DNA of 64,000 bases from Clostridiales bacterium (GTDB lineage: Bacteria; Bacillota; Clostridia; Oscillospirales; Oscillospiraceae). The DNA lies in the NCBI GenBank assembly GCA_025757645.1, contig CP107216.1:434001-498000 (forward strand), in the 5' to 3' direction. Each line of letters starts with the position of its first letter. Within the stretch, counting starts at the first letter, position 1. This document shows, in pieces, positions 23,164-32,126 of this stretch. The notes beneath the pieces were generated by a model that was given only the letters and a program-made list of their open reading frames with translations, had not been told where the DNA came from and did no database searches. A program made the translations under genes and the position numbers.

Positions 23164-25664
23164 GCCTCGGGCTCCTCGGCGGGGGCAGCGTCGCCGCTCT
23201 CGGCGCGGTCGGTGAGCGCGACAGAGATGACGCGCGCGCCCTCGGACAGGCGCATGATGCGCACGCCCTGCGTCGCGCGGCCAAGCTCGGAGATGCCGGC
23301 AGCCTCCATGCGGATGATGACGCCGTCGTCCGAGACGACGAGCACGTCGTCGCTCTCCTGCACGACCTTGACGGCCGCGACCGGGCCGGTCTTGTCGGTG
23401 ATGTTGTAGTTTTTCATGCCGGAGCCGCCGCGGTGCTGCGGTTCCTCGCCGCCGCGGATATAGTCGGCGGCCGGGGTGCGCTTGCCGTAACCGTTTTCGG
23501 TGATGGACAGCACGTCCGCGTCCGGCTGCGCGATCTCAGCGCCGACGACCCAGTCGCCGTCCTTGAGGCGGATACCGCGCACGCCGACGGCCTCGCGGCC
23601 CATGGGGCGCACGTCCGTCTCGGCAAAGCAGATGGCCTGACCGTTGTGGGTCGCCAGGAGGATGTTCCGGCTGCCGTCGGTGCGCATGACGTTGATGAGC
23701 TCGTCGCCCTCGTCGAGCGTGAGTGCGCGGATGCCGCTCGTGCGGATGTTGCGCAGGGCCGAGAGCGGCATGCGCTTGACCGTACCGCTGCGCGTGGCAA
23801 AGACGAGGAACGAATCGTCGTCCATCTCGCGCACGTGCAGCATGGCGTTGACATGCTCGTCCTTCTCCACCTGGATGAAGTTGACGATGTTCACGCCGCG
23901 CGCGGTGCGCCCGGCCTCCGGGATGAGGTAGCCCTTCTTGCGGTAGCACCGGCCGCGGTTGGTAAAGAAGAGGATGTAGTCATGCGTCGAGGCGGTGAAC
24001 ACGGTGTCCACATAGTCCTCGTCGCGCAGCGTCGCCGCGCGCACGCCCTTGCCGCCGCGCTTTTGCGCGGTGTACTCGTCGACGGGCACGCGCTTGATGT
24101 TGCCGCCGTGCGAGAGCGTGAATACGCACTGCTCCTCCTCGATGAGGTCTTCGATATCAATGTCGTCCTCGATGTCCTGGATCTCCGTTTTGCGCTCGTC
24201 GCCGTACTTGTCGCGGATGGCAATGAGCTCGTCGCGCAGCACGGCCTTGACCTTTTCGGGGTCGGCCAGCAGCTCGCGGAAGTAGGCGATACGCTTTTCC
24301 AGCTCATCATACTCGTTTTGCAGCTTCTCGCGCTCGAGCCCCTGCAGGGCCTTGAGGCGCATATCGAGAATGGCCTGCGCCTGCACATCGGACAGGCTGA
24401 AGCGCTGCATAAGGTTTTCCTTCGCGTCGTCATAGCTCTCGCGGATGATGCGGATGACCTCGTCGATGTTCTCCTCGGCGATGAGCAGACCCTCGAGCAG
24501 ATGCGCGCGCTCAAGCGCTTTTTTGAGGTCGAACTTCGTGCGGCGCACGATGATCTCTTCCTGGAAGGTGAGATACTCGTCGAGAATGTGCCGCAGGGAC
24601 AGGATCTTCGGCTGCGACTGGTTATCGACCAGCGCGAGCATGTTCACGGCGAACGTGGTCTGCATCTGCGTCTGGGCGAAGAGCCGGTTGAGCACGACCT
24701 GGGTGTTGGCGTCCTTTTTGAGCTCGATGACGATGCGCATGCCGTTGCGGTCGGACTCGTCGCGCAGGCCGGAGATGCCGTCGAGCTTTTTATCGCGCAC
24801 CTGCTCGGAAATGTTCTGGATGAGCTGGCGCTTGTTGACCTGATAGGGCAGCTCCGTCACGATGATGCGGATGCGGTCGTGACCCCAGGTCTCGGTCTCG
24901 GTGCGGGCGCGCACGACGATGCGGCCGCGGCCGGTGGCGTAGGCCGCGCGGATGCCGCTGCGGCCGACGATGATGCCCCGGGTCGGAAAGTCCGGGCCCG
25001 TGACGTGCTGCATGAGGTCCGAGAGCGTGGCGTCCGGGTTTTCAAGCACGCAGACGCAGGCGTTGATGACCTCGGTCAGGTTGTGCGGCGGGATATTCGT
25101 CGCCATGCCGACGGCGATGCCGGAGCTGCCGTTAACGAGCAGGTTCGGGAACCGGCACGGGAGCACGCGCGGCTCGCGGCGCGTCTCGTCAAAGTTCGGG
25201 TCCCAGTCGACGGTGTCCTTGTCGATGTCGCGCAGCATTTCGTTGGCGATCTTCGACAGGCGCGCCTCGGTGTATCGGTAGGCGGCCGGGGGATCGCCGT
25301 CCACGGAGCCGAAGTTGCCGTGGCCGTCGACGAGCATGTAGCGCATGGAAAAGTCCTGCGCCAGACGCACCATCGCGTCGTACACGGACGCATCACCGTG
25401 GGGATGATACCGGCCGAGCACGTCGCCGACGCAGGTGGCGGATTTTTTGAACGGCTTATCCGAGGTCAGATTGTCCTCATACATGGCGTAGAGGATGCGG
25501 CGGTGCACGGGCTTGAGACCGTCGCGCACATCCGGCAGCGCACGCCCGACGATGACGGACATGGCGTACTCGATGTAAGAGGTCTGCATCTCATGGACGA
25601 GCTCGCTCTGAATGATCTTCTGGTCGGGATAGAGAATGTCCTCCCGTTTATAATCCTTGGCCAT
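23160..25664 (-). CDS. gyrA: DNA gyrase subunit A
   Basis: 834 residues. The breakage-reunion domain contains the active-site tyrosine in AAYRYTEAR, and the C-terminal beta-pinwheel carries the GyrA box QKRGGKG, which distinguishes gyrase from topoisomerase IV. The quinolone-determining segment reads HPHGDASVYDAMV: the position equivalent to E. coli Ser83 is alanine, as in Mycobacterium tuberculosis, while the acidic residue four positions on is kept. It follows gyrB by 14 nt. Confidence 0.97.
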   Translation of the reverse strand: MAKDYKREDILYPDQKIIQSELVHEMQTSYIEYAMSVIVGRALPDVRDGLKPVHRRILYAMYEDNLTSDKPFKKSATCVGDVLGRYHPHGDASVYDAMVRLAQDFSMRYMLVDGHGNFGSVDGDPPAAYRYTEARLSKIANEMLRDIDKDTVDWDPNFDETRREPRVLPCRFPNLLVNGSSGIAVGMATNIPPHNLTEVINACVCVLENPDATLSDLMQHVTGPDFPTRGIIVGRSGIRAAYATGRGRIVVRARTETETWGHDRIRIIVTELPYQVNKRQLIQNISEQVRDKKLDGISGLRDESDRNGMRIVIELKKDANTQVVLNRLFAQTQMQTTFAVNMLALVDNQSQPKILSLRHILDEYLTFQEEIIVRRTKFDLKKALERAHLLEGLLIAEENIDEVIRIIRESYDDAKENLMQRFSLSDVQAQAILDMRLKALQGLEREKLQNEYDELEKRIAYFRELLADPEKVKAVLRDELIAIRDKYGDERKTEIQDIEDDIDIEDLIEEEQCVFTLSHGGNIKRVPVDEYTAQKRGGKGVRAATLRDEDYVDTVFTASTHDYILFFTNRGRCYRKKGYLIPEAGRTARGVNIVNFIQVEKDEHVNAMLHVREMDDDSFLVFATRSGTVKRMPLSALRNIRTSGIRALTLDEGDELINVMRTDGSRNILLATHNGQAICFAETDVRPMGREAVGVRGIRLKDGDWVVGAEIAQPDADVLSITENGYGKRTPAADYIRGGEEPQHRGGSGMKNYNITDKTGPVAAVKVVQESDDVLVVSDDGVIIRMEAAGISELGRATQGVRIMRLSEGARVISVALTDRAESGDAAPAEEPEA

Positions 25665-25678
25665 GGCTGCACACCTCC

Positions 25679-27610
25679 TTAAATATCAATATTGACCGCG
25701 TACTTGGCGTTTTGCTCGATGAACGCCTTGCGCGGCTCGACCTTTTCGCCCATGAGCACGGTGAACACCTCGTCGGCGTGCACGGCGTCCTCGAGCGTGA
25801 TCTGCTTGAGCGTGCGGGTCTCGGGGTTCATGGTCGTCTCCCAGAGCTCGTGCGGGTCCATCTCGCCGAGGCCCTTGAAGCGGTTGATGTCGATCTTCGC
25901 GTTCGGGTTGTCGCCGCGCATCTCGGCGGAAATTTTATCGCGCTCCTCGTCGGAGAAGGCCACGCGCGTGGTCTTACCGCGGTTGAGCTTATACAGCGGC
26001 GGGATGGCGGAGTAGACATAGCCGCCGTCGATGAGCGGACGCATGAAGCGGAAGAAGAACGTCAGCAGCAGCGTGCGGATGTGGCTGCCATCGACATCGG
26101 CATCGGCCATGATGATGACCTTGTGATAGCGGAGCTTATTGATGTCAAACTCATCGCCCAGTCCGGCGCCGAGCGCCGTGATGACGGGCGTGAGCTTGTC
26201 GTTGCCGTATACCTTGTCGGCGCGGGCCTTTTCGACGTTGAGCATCTTGCCCCAGAGCGGCAGAATGGCCTGGAAGCGCGAGTCGCGCCCCTGCGTGGCC
26301 GAGCCGCCTGCGCTGTCGCCCTCGACGATGTAGAGTTCGGTGAGCGACGGGTCGCGGTCGTTGCAGTCGCGCAGCTTGTCGGGCATGTTGAAGCCCTCGA
26401 GCCCGTTTTTGCGGCGGATGTTTTCGCGCGCGCGGCGCGCGGCTTCGCGGGCGCGCGAGGCCGTGAGCGCTTTTTCGATGATCATGCGGCCGACGGCGGG
26501 GTTCTCCTCCAGAAACTGCGACAGGCGATCGAACACAACGGAATCGACGAGCGTGCGCATCTCAGAGTTGCCGAGCTTGGCCTTCGTCTGCCCCTCGAAC
26601 TGGGGGTTCGTGAGCTTGACGGAGATGACAGCCGTGAGGCCCTCGCGGCTGTCCTCGCCGGAGATGCTGTCGCCCTCCTTGAGGATGCCGGACTTTTTGC
26701 CGTAGGCATTGAGCGCGCGGGTGAGCGCAGCCTTGAAGCCGGTCTCGTGCATGCCGCCCTCCGGCGTGTGGATGTTGTTGGCGAACGACACGATGACCTC
26801 GTTATAGCCGTCGTTATACTGCAGCGCGATCTCGCACATGGAGTCGCTGCGCTCGCCGGACATATAGATGGCCTCGGGGTGCAGGGCCGTCTTGTTTTTG
26901 TTGATGAAATCCACGAACTCGCGGATGCCGCCCTCGTAGCACATCGACTCGCTCACGGGCTCTTCGCCGCGCCGGTCGGTGATGGTGATGCGCAGTCCGG
27001 CGTTCAGAAACGCCTGCTCGCGCATGCGCACGTGCAGCGTCTCATAGTCGTAGACCGTGTCCTCGAACATGATGGGATCGGGCTTGAAGCGCACGGTCGT
27101 GCCGGTGTGATCCGTCTCGCCGACAACGGTCATGGGCTGCGTGATATCGCCGCGGGAGAACTTCATCTGATAGATCTTCCCATTTTTGTGCACGTTCACT
27201 TCCAGCCACTCGGACAGTGCATTGACGACCGAGGCGCCGACGCCGTGCAGGCCGCCGGAGACCTTATAGCCCCCGCCGCCGAACTTGCCGCCCGCGTGCA
27301 GCACGGTGAACACCACTTCGAGCGCGGATTTGCCGGTCTGCGGCTGGATGTCCACGGGGATGCCGCGGCCGTTATCGCTGACGCATATGATGTCGCCGGG
27401 CTCGATGGTGAGCTCGATGTGGCTGCAGTAGCCAGCGAGGGCCTCGTCGATGGAGTTGTCGACGATCTCATACACCAGGTGGTGCAGGCCGGACGACGAC
27501 GTCGAGCCGATGTACATGCCCGGGCGTTTGCGCACGGCCTCCAGACCCTCGAGGACCTGGATTTGGCTGGCGTCGTACTCCTGTGTGATCTTATCTGTAA
27601 TATCTGGCAT
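25679..27610 (-). CDS. gyrB: DNA gyrase subunit B
   Basis: 643 residues. GHKL ATPase domain with DNGRGIPV and the GGLHGVGASVVNALS loop, then the TOPRIM domain with EGDSAGG and the DADVDGSHI metal motif. The length is typical of Gram-positive GyrB without the proteobacterial insert. It supplies ATP energy for negative supercoiling with GyrA. It lies 29 nt after remB in the dnaA-proximal cluster. Confidence 0.97.
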   Translation of the reverse strand: MPDITDKITQEYDASQIQVLEGLEAVRKRPGMYIGSTSSSGLHHLVYEIVDNSIDEALAGYCSHIELTIEPGDIICVSDNGRGIPVDIQPQTGKSALEVVFTVLHAGGKFGGGGYKVSGGLHGVGASVVNALSEWLEVNVHKNGKIYQMKFSRGDITQPMTVVGETDHTGTTVRFKPDPIMFEDTVYDYETLHVRMREQAFLNAGLRITITDRRGEEPVSESMCYEGGIREFVDFINKNKTALHPEAIYMSGERSDSMCEIALQYNDGYNEVIVSFANNIHTPEGGMHETGFKAALTRALNAYGKKSGILKEGDSISGEDSREGLTAVISVKLTNPQFEGQTKAKLGNSEMRTLVDSVVFDRLSQFLEENPAVGRMIIEKALTASRAREAARRARENIRRKNGLEGFNMPDKLRDCNDRDPSLTELYIVEGDSAGGSATQGRDSRFQAILPLWGKMLNVEKARADKVYGNDKLTPVITALGAGLGDEFDINKLRYHKVIIMADADVDGSHIRTLLLTFFFRFMRPLIDGGYVYSAIPPLYKLNRGKTTRVAFSDEERDKISAEMRGDNPNAKIDINRFKGLGEMDPHELWETTMNPETRTLKQITLEDAVHADEVFTVLMGEKVEPRKAFIEQNAKYAVNIDI

Positions 27611-27639
27611 GGTTTGCTTCCTTCCGTGCAGCGCCGCGA

Positions 27640-27909
27640 TCAGAGATTTTCCAGTCCGCTGGCCTTGCTGCGTTTATATAATGTTGCGGTGTTGAGCTGG
27701 GAGAGATAACATGTCTGGCCGCTGCCGAGCGAGCAGAGCACGAACGACTTCGGCAGCTCGGTCCCGGCGGCGTTTTCCACCTGACCGGCCTGTTCGAGTT
27801 TTTCGAGTGTCTCGCGCGTGCGGTACGACCACGTGGCGGTGTCCATGTCAAAGACGCCGATGACGCTCTTTTGCAGCGCAATGACCTGATTGCCGAGGTG
27901 CAGATACAT
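27640..27909 (-). CDS. remB: RemB-like (YaaB/DUF370) DNA-associated regulator
   Basis: 89 residues starting MYLHLGNQVIALQKSVIGVFD, the DUF370 pattern of RemB/YaaB, encoded between recF and gyrB as in Bacillus subtilis. There RemB is reported as an activator of extracellular matrix genes, with RemA as its better-known relative. Its start overlaps the recF stop by one base. The role in this organism is inferred from position and family. Confidence 0.85.
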   Translation of the reverse strand: MYLHLGNQVIALQKSVIGVFDMDTATWSYRTRETLEKLEQAGQVENAAGTELPKSFVLCSLGSGQTCYLSQLNTATLYKRSKASGLENL

Positions 27910-29009
27910 CAGCGAATCACCCCGTTTTCGACCGTGAGCACGCGACCGCCGGTACGTTCGGCGATGCGCGCGTCCTCGCAGCAGGTGATGAGCGTCTGCC
28001 CGCCGCCGATGCGGTTGAGCACGAAGGCCTGCCGCTGCGCGTCCAGCTCCGAGAGCACGTCGTCGAGCATGAGCACGGGGTATTCGTCAAACTCGTCGTG
28101 AAAGATCTCCCGCTCGGCGAGCTTGAGCGACAGCGCCGCCGTGCGCGTCTGCCCCTGCGAAGCGAACGCGCGCGCCGACTGGCCGTTGATGCTGATGATG
28201 AGGTCATCCTTGTGCGCGCCGGTCAGGCACTGGCCGCTGTCGAGCTCTGCGCGGCGGTGCTGCTCCTGATGGTCGCACAGGGCGTAGTAAATTTCTTTTT
28301 CTGTGCCGAGCGCATCGACAACAGTGCTGACCGTGCGGTAGGCGAGGGTCAATTTGTCGCGCCCGCCGGAAAAATCGGCGTGGATGGGCGCGGCGGCGAT
28401 GTTCAGCCGCGAGGCGTAAGCCGCGCGGTAGCGGATGAGCTTGGCCGAGACGCGGCACATCTGGTCGGAAAAATCGTCGAGCGTGTCGAGCAGGGACGGT
28501 TTTTCATGCCAGTCGCGCAGGATGGCGGACTTCTGGTCATATAACCGGCTGTATTCAGCGAGCAGTGCGCCGTACTTCGGCCGCAGCTGGCTGATGGCCA
28601 TGTCCATCATGCGGCGGCGGGCGGCCGGCCCGTCGCGGATGATGTTCAGATCATCCGGACAAAAGAGCACGGCGGCAAACGTCCCGGCGAGCTCGGCGGC
28701 GGTTTTCTTCACGCCGTTTTGCCAGATCTGCTTGCGCTGCCCCTGCCGGAGCACGATGCGCACGGTCTGCTCCCGCCCGAAGGCGAACACATCCGCGAGC
28801 ACCTCCGCGCTCGTATAGCCGAAGCCGATGAGTTCCTTATCGAACCGCGTGCGAAAGCTCTTCCCGCCCGTGAGCAGGTAGACCGCCTCGAGCAGATTCG
28901 TCTTGCCCTGGGCATTTTCGCCGGTGATGACGTTCGTTCCGGGCGAAAACTCCGCCGCGGCAAATTCGTAGTTGCGCCAGCCGTTGAGCGCAATTTTTCT
29001 TACGATCAT
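27909..29009 (-). CDS. recF: DNA replication and repair protein RecF
   Basis: 366 residues: Walker A GENAQGKTNLLEA at the N-terminus, the ABC-type signature near LTGAHKDDL and Walker B VLMLDDVLSELD. RecF loads RecA at gapped DNA together with RecO/RecR. The gene overlaps yaaA by 4 nt and abuts remB, in the classic dnaN-yaaA-recF order. Confidence 0.96.
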   Translation of the reverse strand: MIVRKIALNGWRNYEFAAAEFSPGTNVITGENAQGKTNLLEAVYLLTGGKSFRTRFDKELIGFGYTSAEVLADVFAFGREQTVRIVLRQGQRKQIWQNGVKKTAAELAGTFAAVLFCPDDLNIIRDGPAARRRMMDMAISQLRPKYGALLAEYSRLYDQKSAILRDWHEKPSLLDTLDDFSDQMCRVSAKLIRYRAAYASRLNIAAAPIHADFSGGRDKLTLAYRTVSTVVDALGTEKEIYYALCDHQEQHRRAELDSGQCLTGAHKDDLIISINGQSARAFASQGQTRTAALSLKLAEREIFHDEFDEYPVLMLDDVLSELDAQRQAFVLNRIGGGQTLITCCEDARIAERTGGRVLTVENGVIR

Positions 29010-29221
29010 TGCGCGCTCTGCACGTGCAGCGTGTGCCCGGCGAAGGTGACTTCATCTCCCGGGCGGATCTTCTTGCCGCGCATGGTGCACGTCTCGCCGT
29101 TGACGGCGACCATACCGTCGGCAATGACCTGCTTGGCCTCGCCGCCGGTCGCCGTGAGGGCGGCAAACTTCAGCAGCGCGTCGAGCTTGATAAATTCCGT
29201 TTCAATCGTAATGTTTTCCAT
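29006..29221 (-). CDS. yaaA: S4-domain RNA-binding protein YaaA
   Basis: 71 residues. IKLDALLKFAALTATGGEAK followed by VNGETCTMRGKKIRPGD is a compact S4 RNA-binding fold. Small S4 proteins of this type lie between dnaN and recF across Bacillota; a role with rRNA or ribosome assembly is suggested in the literature but is not established. It starts 23 nt after dnaN and overlaps recF by 4 nt. Confidence 0.9.
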   Translation of the reverse strand: MENITIETEFIKLDALLKFAALTATGGEAKQVIADGMVAVNGETCTMRGKKIRPGDEVTFAGHTLHVQSAQ

Positions 29222-29244
29222 TTTTCCCGTTTTTCAGACCCGGA

Positions 29245-30351
29245 TCACTGTCCGGCGCGCAGGCGCACCGGCAGGACCATATACACAAAGTTATCACTTC
29301 CGTCAGCCGGGACGAGAATGCACGGGCTCGAACCGGTGTTCAGGCAGACGTTGATCTCTTCCGCGGGCGCGGCCTTGAGCGCGTCGGACAGGTAGTGATC
29401 GTTGAAACCGATCTCCAGATCGCCGCCGTCGCCCTCGCACGGGCAGGAGTCGGCCGCCTTGCCGAGCGGCGTCGTGCAGACGAAGTCGATCGCGTCCTTG
29501 CGGAAGGTCAGGCGCAGAGGCGCGTTATTTTTGCTGTCAATGATGAGCGACACACGCTCGACGACCTCGAGCAGATCCGTGCGCGCGGTCTTGACCGTGA
29601 CGCGGAACGACTCCGGGATTGCTTTCTTATAATTGAGGAAGTCGCCTTCCAGCCGGCGGGACAAAATGACCGTATTGCCGACGGTGAAGGAAATGTGCTT
29701 GCTGCCGACGGACAGGACGACGCGCTCGTCGCTGTCGCCGCACAGGCGCTCCAGATCGCTCAGCGCCGTGCCGGGCACGATGAAGCTGCAGTCATCGCCA
29801 TAGCCCTCGACCGCTTCGCGCCGCAGCGCCAACCGGTAGCCATCGACGGAGACCATGGTCAGAACGTTATTTTCGATCTCGAAGAGCGTGCCCATGTAGA
29901 CCGGGCGGCTCTCGTTCGTGCTCACGGCGAAGGAGCACTCGTTGATCATCTTTTTGAGCAGGTCCTGCGGCAGCGACACGCCGTTTTCCGCCTCGACAGT
30001 CGGCAGATCCGGATAATCGTCCGCGCTCAGGCCGACGAGGTTGAACGCCGCCTTGCCGCATTTGACGGACACGGTTCCGTTTTCCGCCTCGACGGTGACG
30101 ATGCCGTCCGGCATGCGGCGCAGCATCTCGCAGAACAGGCGCGCACCGATGAGCACGCTGCCGGGCTCGGGAATGTCGGCGTCGATGGTGGTATAAATGG
30201 CTTTCTTCAGGTCATAGCCGGTGATACGCACGCTCGCGCCGGCCTCAATGAGCAGGCCTTCGAGCGTGGGGATCGGGCTTTTGGCGGCTGCGGCGCGGGC
30301 TGCGGATGCGGCAGCCTGCTGCAGAACGTATTTGTCACAGGAAAATTTCAT
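29245..30351 (-). CDS. dnaN: DNA polymerase III beta sliding clamp
   Basis: 368 residues, normal length for the clamp, with MKFSCDKYVLQQAAASAARA at the start and the three repeated clamp domains. The protein ends VYMVLPVRLR, the usual C-terminal clamp signature (MPMRL-type). It encircles DNA to tether the polymerase. Transcription probably continues from dnaA through the origin region or starts at a promoter within it. Confidence 0.96.
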   Translation of the reverse strand: MKFSCDKYVLQQAAASAARAAAAKSPIPTLEGLLIEAGASVRITGYDLKKAIYTTIDADIPEPGSVLIGARLFCEMLRRMPDGIVTVEAENGTVSVKCGKAAFNLVGLSADDYPDLPTVEAENGVSLPQDLLKKMINECSFAVSTNESRPVYMGTLFEIENNVLTMVSVDGYRLALRREAVEGYGDDCSFIVPGTALSDLERLCGDSDERVVLSVGSKHISFTVGNTVILSRRLEGDFLNYKKAIPESFRVTVKTARTDLLEVVERVSLIIDSKNNAPLRLTFRKDAIDFVCTTPLGKAADSCPCEGDGGDLEIGFNDHYLSDALKAAPAEEINVCLNTGSSPCILVPADGSDNFVYMVLPVRLRAGQ

Positions 30352-30595
30352 GGTCGGCCTCCTTGATCAGAATTGCTGTGTCTATCCGAAAGATAGAAAG
30401 CATAAATTTAGTAGTAGTAGTAGTAGGGGTGTTCGTTTGGTGGAAAACCCGCCGAATGCCTTGTGTCAGCGGGAAAAACCGTGTTGAAAAGATTGTGGAA
30501 AGGTTGGTAACTTAAAAACTGACGAAAATTGACATTTTCAGAATCCACCGCTTTCCACACGCTTTCCACGTTAGAATAACAGCCGAATGTGGAAA
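30352..30595. other. Replication origin oriC, with DnaA-trios and DnaA boxes
   Basis: This gene-free dnaA-dnaN gap has the layout of the bacterial basal unwinding system. On the + strand an AT-rich stretch (AAGCATAAATT) runs into six TAG trinucleotides (30409-30426), then a G-cluster (30427-30429), then DnaA-box-like 9-mers: GGTGGAAAA (30439-30447), TGTGGAAAG (30494-30502), CTTTCCACA (30551-30559), CTTTCCACG (30562-30570) and TGTGGAAAT (30588-30596). The boxes deviate from TTATCCACA mainly by TTT for TTA. Strand melting would begin at the trios toward dnaN. Confidence 0.85.
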
Positions 30596-31918
30596 TCAGT
30601 TTTTCGAGTTGATGTTGCTCGTAATGTCGCGCACGGTGGCGGCGATCTCGGGGTCGGACTTGAGCAGCTCCTCGACCTTGCGGATGGAGCTGAGCACGGT
30701 GGCGTGGTTGCGGCCGCCGAATTCCTCGCCGATCTCCTTGAGCGGGAGGTTCGTGAGGTTGCGCATGAGGTACATGGCGATCTGGCGGGCCATGGCGGTC
30801 TTTTTGCTGCGGCTCTGCCCGCGCAGGTCGGCGCCGGTGAGCTGGAACGAGCGCGCGGACTCTTCAATAATGACATCCGGCGTGGGGATATAGGTGCCGG
30901 TGCGGATGACGTCCCGGATGGCGCGCTTGACGGAATCGACCGTGATCGTATCGTCGAGAATGTCGCGGTAAGCGGTCAGGCGCTTGACGACGCCCTCGAG
31001 CTGACGGACGTTCGAGGTGATGTTTTCCGCAATGTACTGGACGACGTCCTCGGAGAGAATCATACCGAACTGCGCGGCCTTCGTGCGGATGATGGCCGTG
31101 CGCGTCTCGAGATCCGGCGGCTGAACGTCCGCGAGCAGACCGCCCTCGAGCCGGGTGCACAACCGGTCGTCGAGGCGCTTCATCTCCTTCGGCGGCCGGT
31201 CGGAGGTCACGACGATCTGCTTGCCGGCCTCATACAGACAGTTGAAGGTGTGGAAAAATTCCTCCTGCGTGCTGTCCTTGCCCGCGATGAACTGGATATC
31301 GTCCATGAGCAGCAGATCCGCGTTGCGGTATTTCTGGCGGAAGTTTTCGGCCGTGCCGGTGCCGATGGATTTGACCATCTGATTGACGAACTCCTCGCCC
31401 TTGACGTAGGCGATCTTCGCCGACGGATTGTTGTGGCGGATGGTCTGGCCGATGGCGAGCAGAAGGTGCGTCTTGCCGAGGCCGGAGTTGCCGTAGATCA
31501 GCAGGGGGTTATACGCCTTGCCGGGATTCTGCGACACGGCGATGGCCGCTGCGTGGGCAAACTTGTTGCTCGGGCCGACGATGAAGCGGTCAAACGTGTA
31601 GCCGTCCATCTCCGGCATTTCCTCGGACGACGGGCGCTTCTCGCGGTATTCGAGCAGCTCATCATCCCCGGCGAGCACGACCAGCTCGAACGGGCAGGAA
31701 AACAGATCGTACAGCACGGCGCAGATCGTCTTTTCAAAGCGCGACTGAATGATGCTGCGCTTAAAATCCGACGTGGTGTGCACGATGAGCGTATTATTAT
31801 TGATCTCAATGGGGGTGCAATCGGAAAACCAGGTATTGATTGCCGTCTGGGTCAGCTCCTGCGAGAGGCTGTCCATGACGACGGACCAGATATCGGTGAG
31901 CGAATTCATGGTGGCCAT
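30596..31918 (-). CDS. dnaA: Chromosomal replication initiator DnaA
   Basis: 440 residues from the ATG at 31918 (AAGGAG 8 nt upstream; a second ATG three codons on is possible). Domain I is at about 1-85; the AAA+ core has Walker A GNSGLGKTHLL (about 145-155) and Walker B LLMDDIQFI. The C-terminal DnaA-box-binding domain has EIGEEFGGRNHATVLSSIRKV. DnaA-ATP oligomerises on the adjacent origin to open DNA. A longer upstream frame is open but lacks a ribosome site. Confidence 0.97.
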   Translation of the reverse strand: MATMNSLTDIWSVVMDSLSQELTQTAINTWFSDCTPIEINNNTLIVHTTSDFKRSIIQSRFEKTICAVLYDLFSCPFELVVLAGDDELLEYREKRPSSEEMPEMDGYTFDRFIVGPSNKFAHAAAIAVSQNPGKAYNPLLIYGNSGLGKTHLLLAIGQTIRHNNPSAKIAYVKGEEFVNQMVKSIGTGTAENFRQKYRNADLLLMDDIQFIAGKDSTQEEFFHTFNCLYEAGKQIVVTSDRPPKEMKRLDDRLCTRLEGGLLADVQPPDLETRTAIIRTKAAQFGMILSEDVVQYIAENITSNVRQLEGVVKRLTAYRDILDDTITVDSVKRAIRDVIRTGTYIPTPDVIIEESARSFQLTGADLRGQSRSKKTAMARQIAMYLMRNLTNLPLKEIGEEFGGRNHATVLSSIRKVEELLKSDPEIAATVRDITSNINSKN

Positions 31919-31975
31919 AGGTTCGGCTCCTTCGATGATTTTTCCCTGCGCGGGTGCGCTGGTATCAGCCCTACC

Positions 31976-32004
31976 AGTATAGCAAAAATTCATGATTATT
32001 TCAA
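31976..32004 (-). promoter_or_regulatory. dnaA: dnaA promoter
   Basis: On the minus strand TTGAAA (complement of 31999-32004), 17 nt, TATACT (complement of 31976-31981), about 50 nt before the dnaA ATG. No close DnaA box overlaps it, so autoregulation is not visible here. Confidence 0.8.
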
Positions 32005-32059
32005 TAATAATGTTCGGATTTATTATATAAATAGGTGTAGAATCTGCCGTGCAGAGGAT

Positions 32060-32089
32060 TTGCTTTTCCTGTGCAGGTTGTGGTATGAT
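32060..32089 (+). promoter_or_regulatory. mfd: mfd promoter
   Basis: TTGCTT (32060-32065), 18 nt, TATGAT (32084-32089). It lies within the first part of the longest open mfd frame and so argues for a start further downstream. Confidence 0.65.
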
Positions 32090-32126
32090 AAAAAAACACG
32101 ATTTTTTACATAAAGCAGGTGTTGTT

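Noticed and set aside
32049..32126. Upstream start for mfd at the GTG of the longest frame
   Set aside because: A promoter lies within this stretch and the N-terminal text is not Mfd-like; the TTG at 32127 follows an AGGTG. The exact start remains uncertain.
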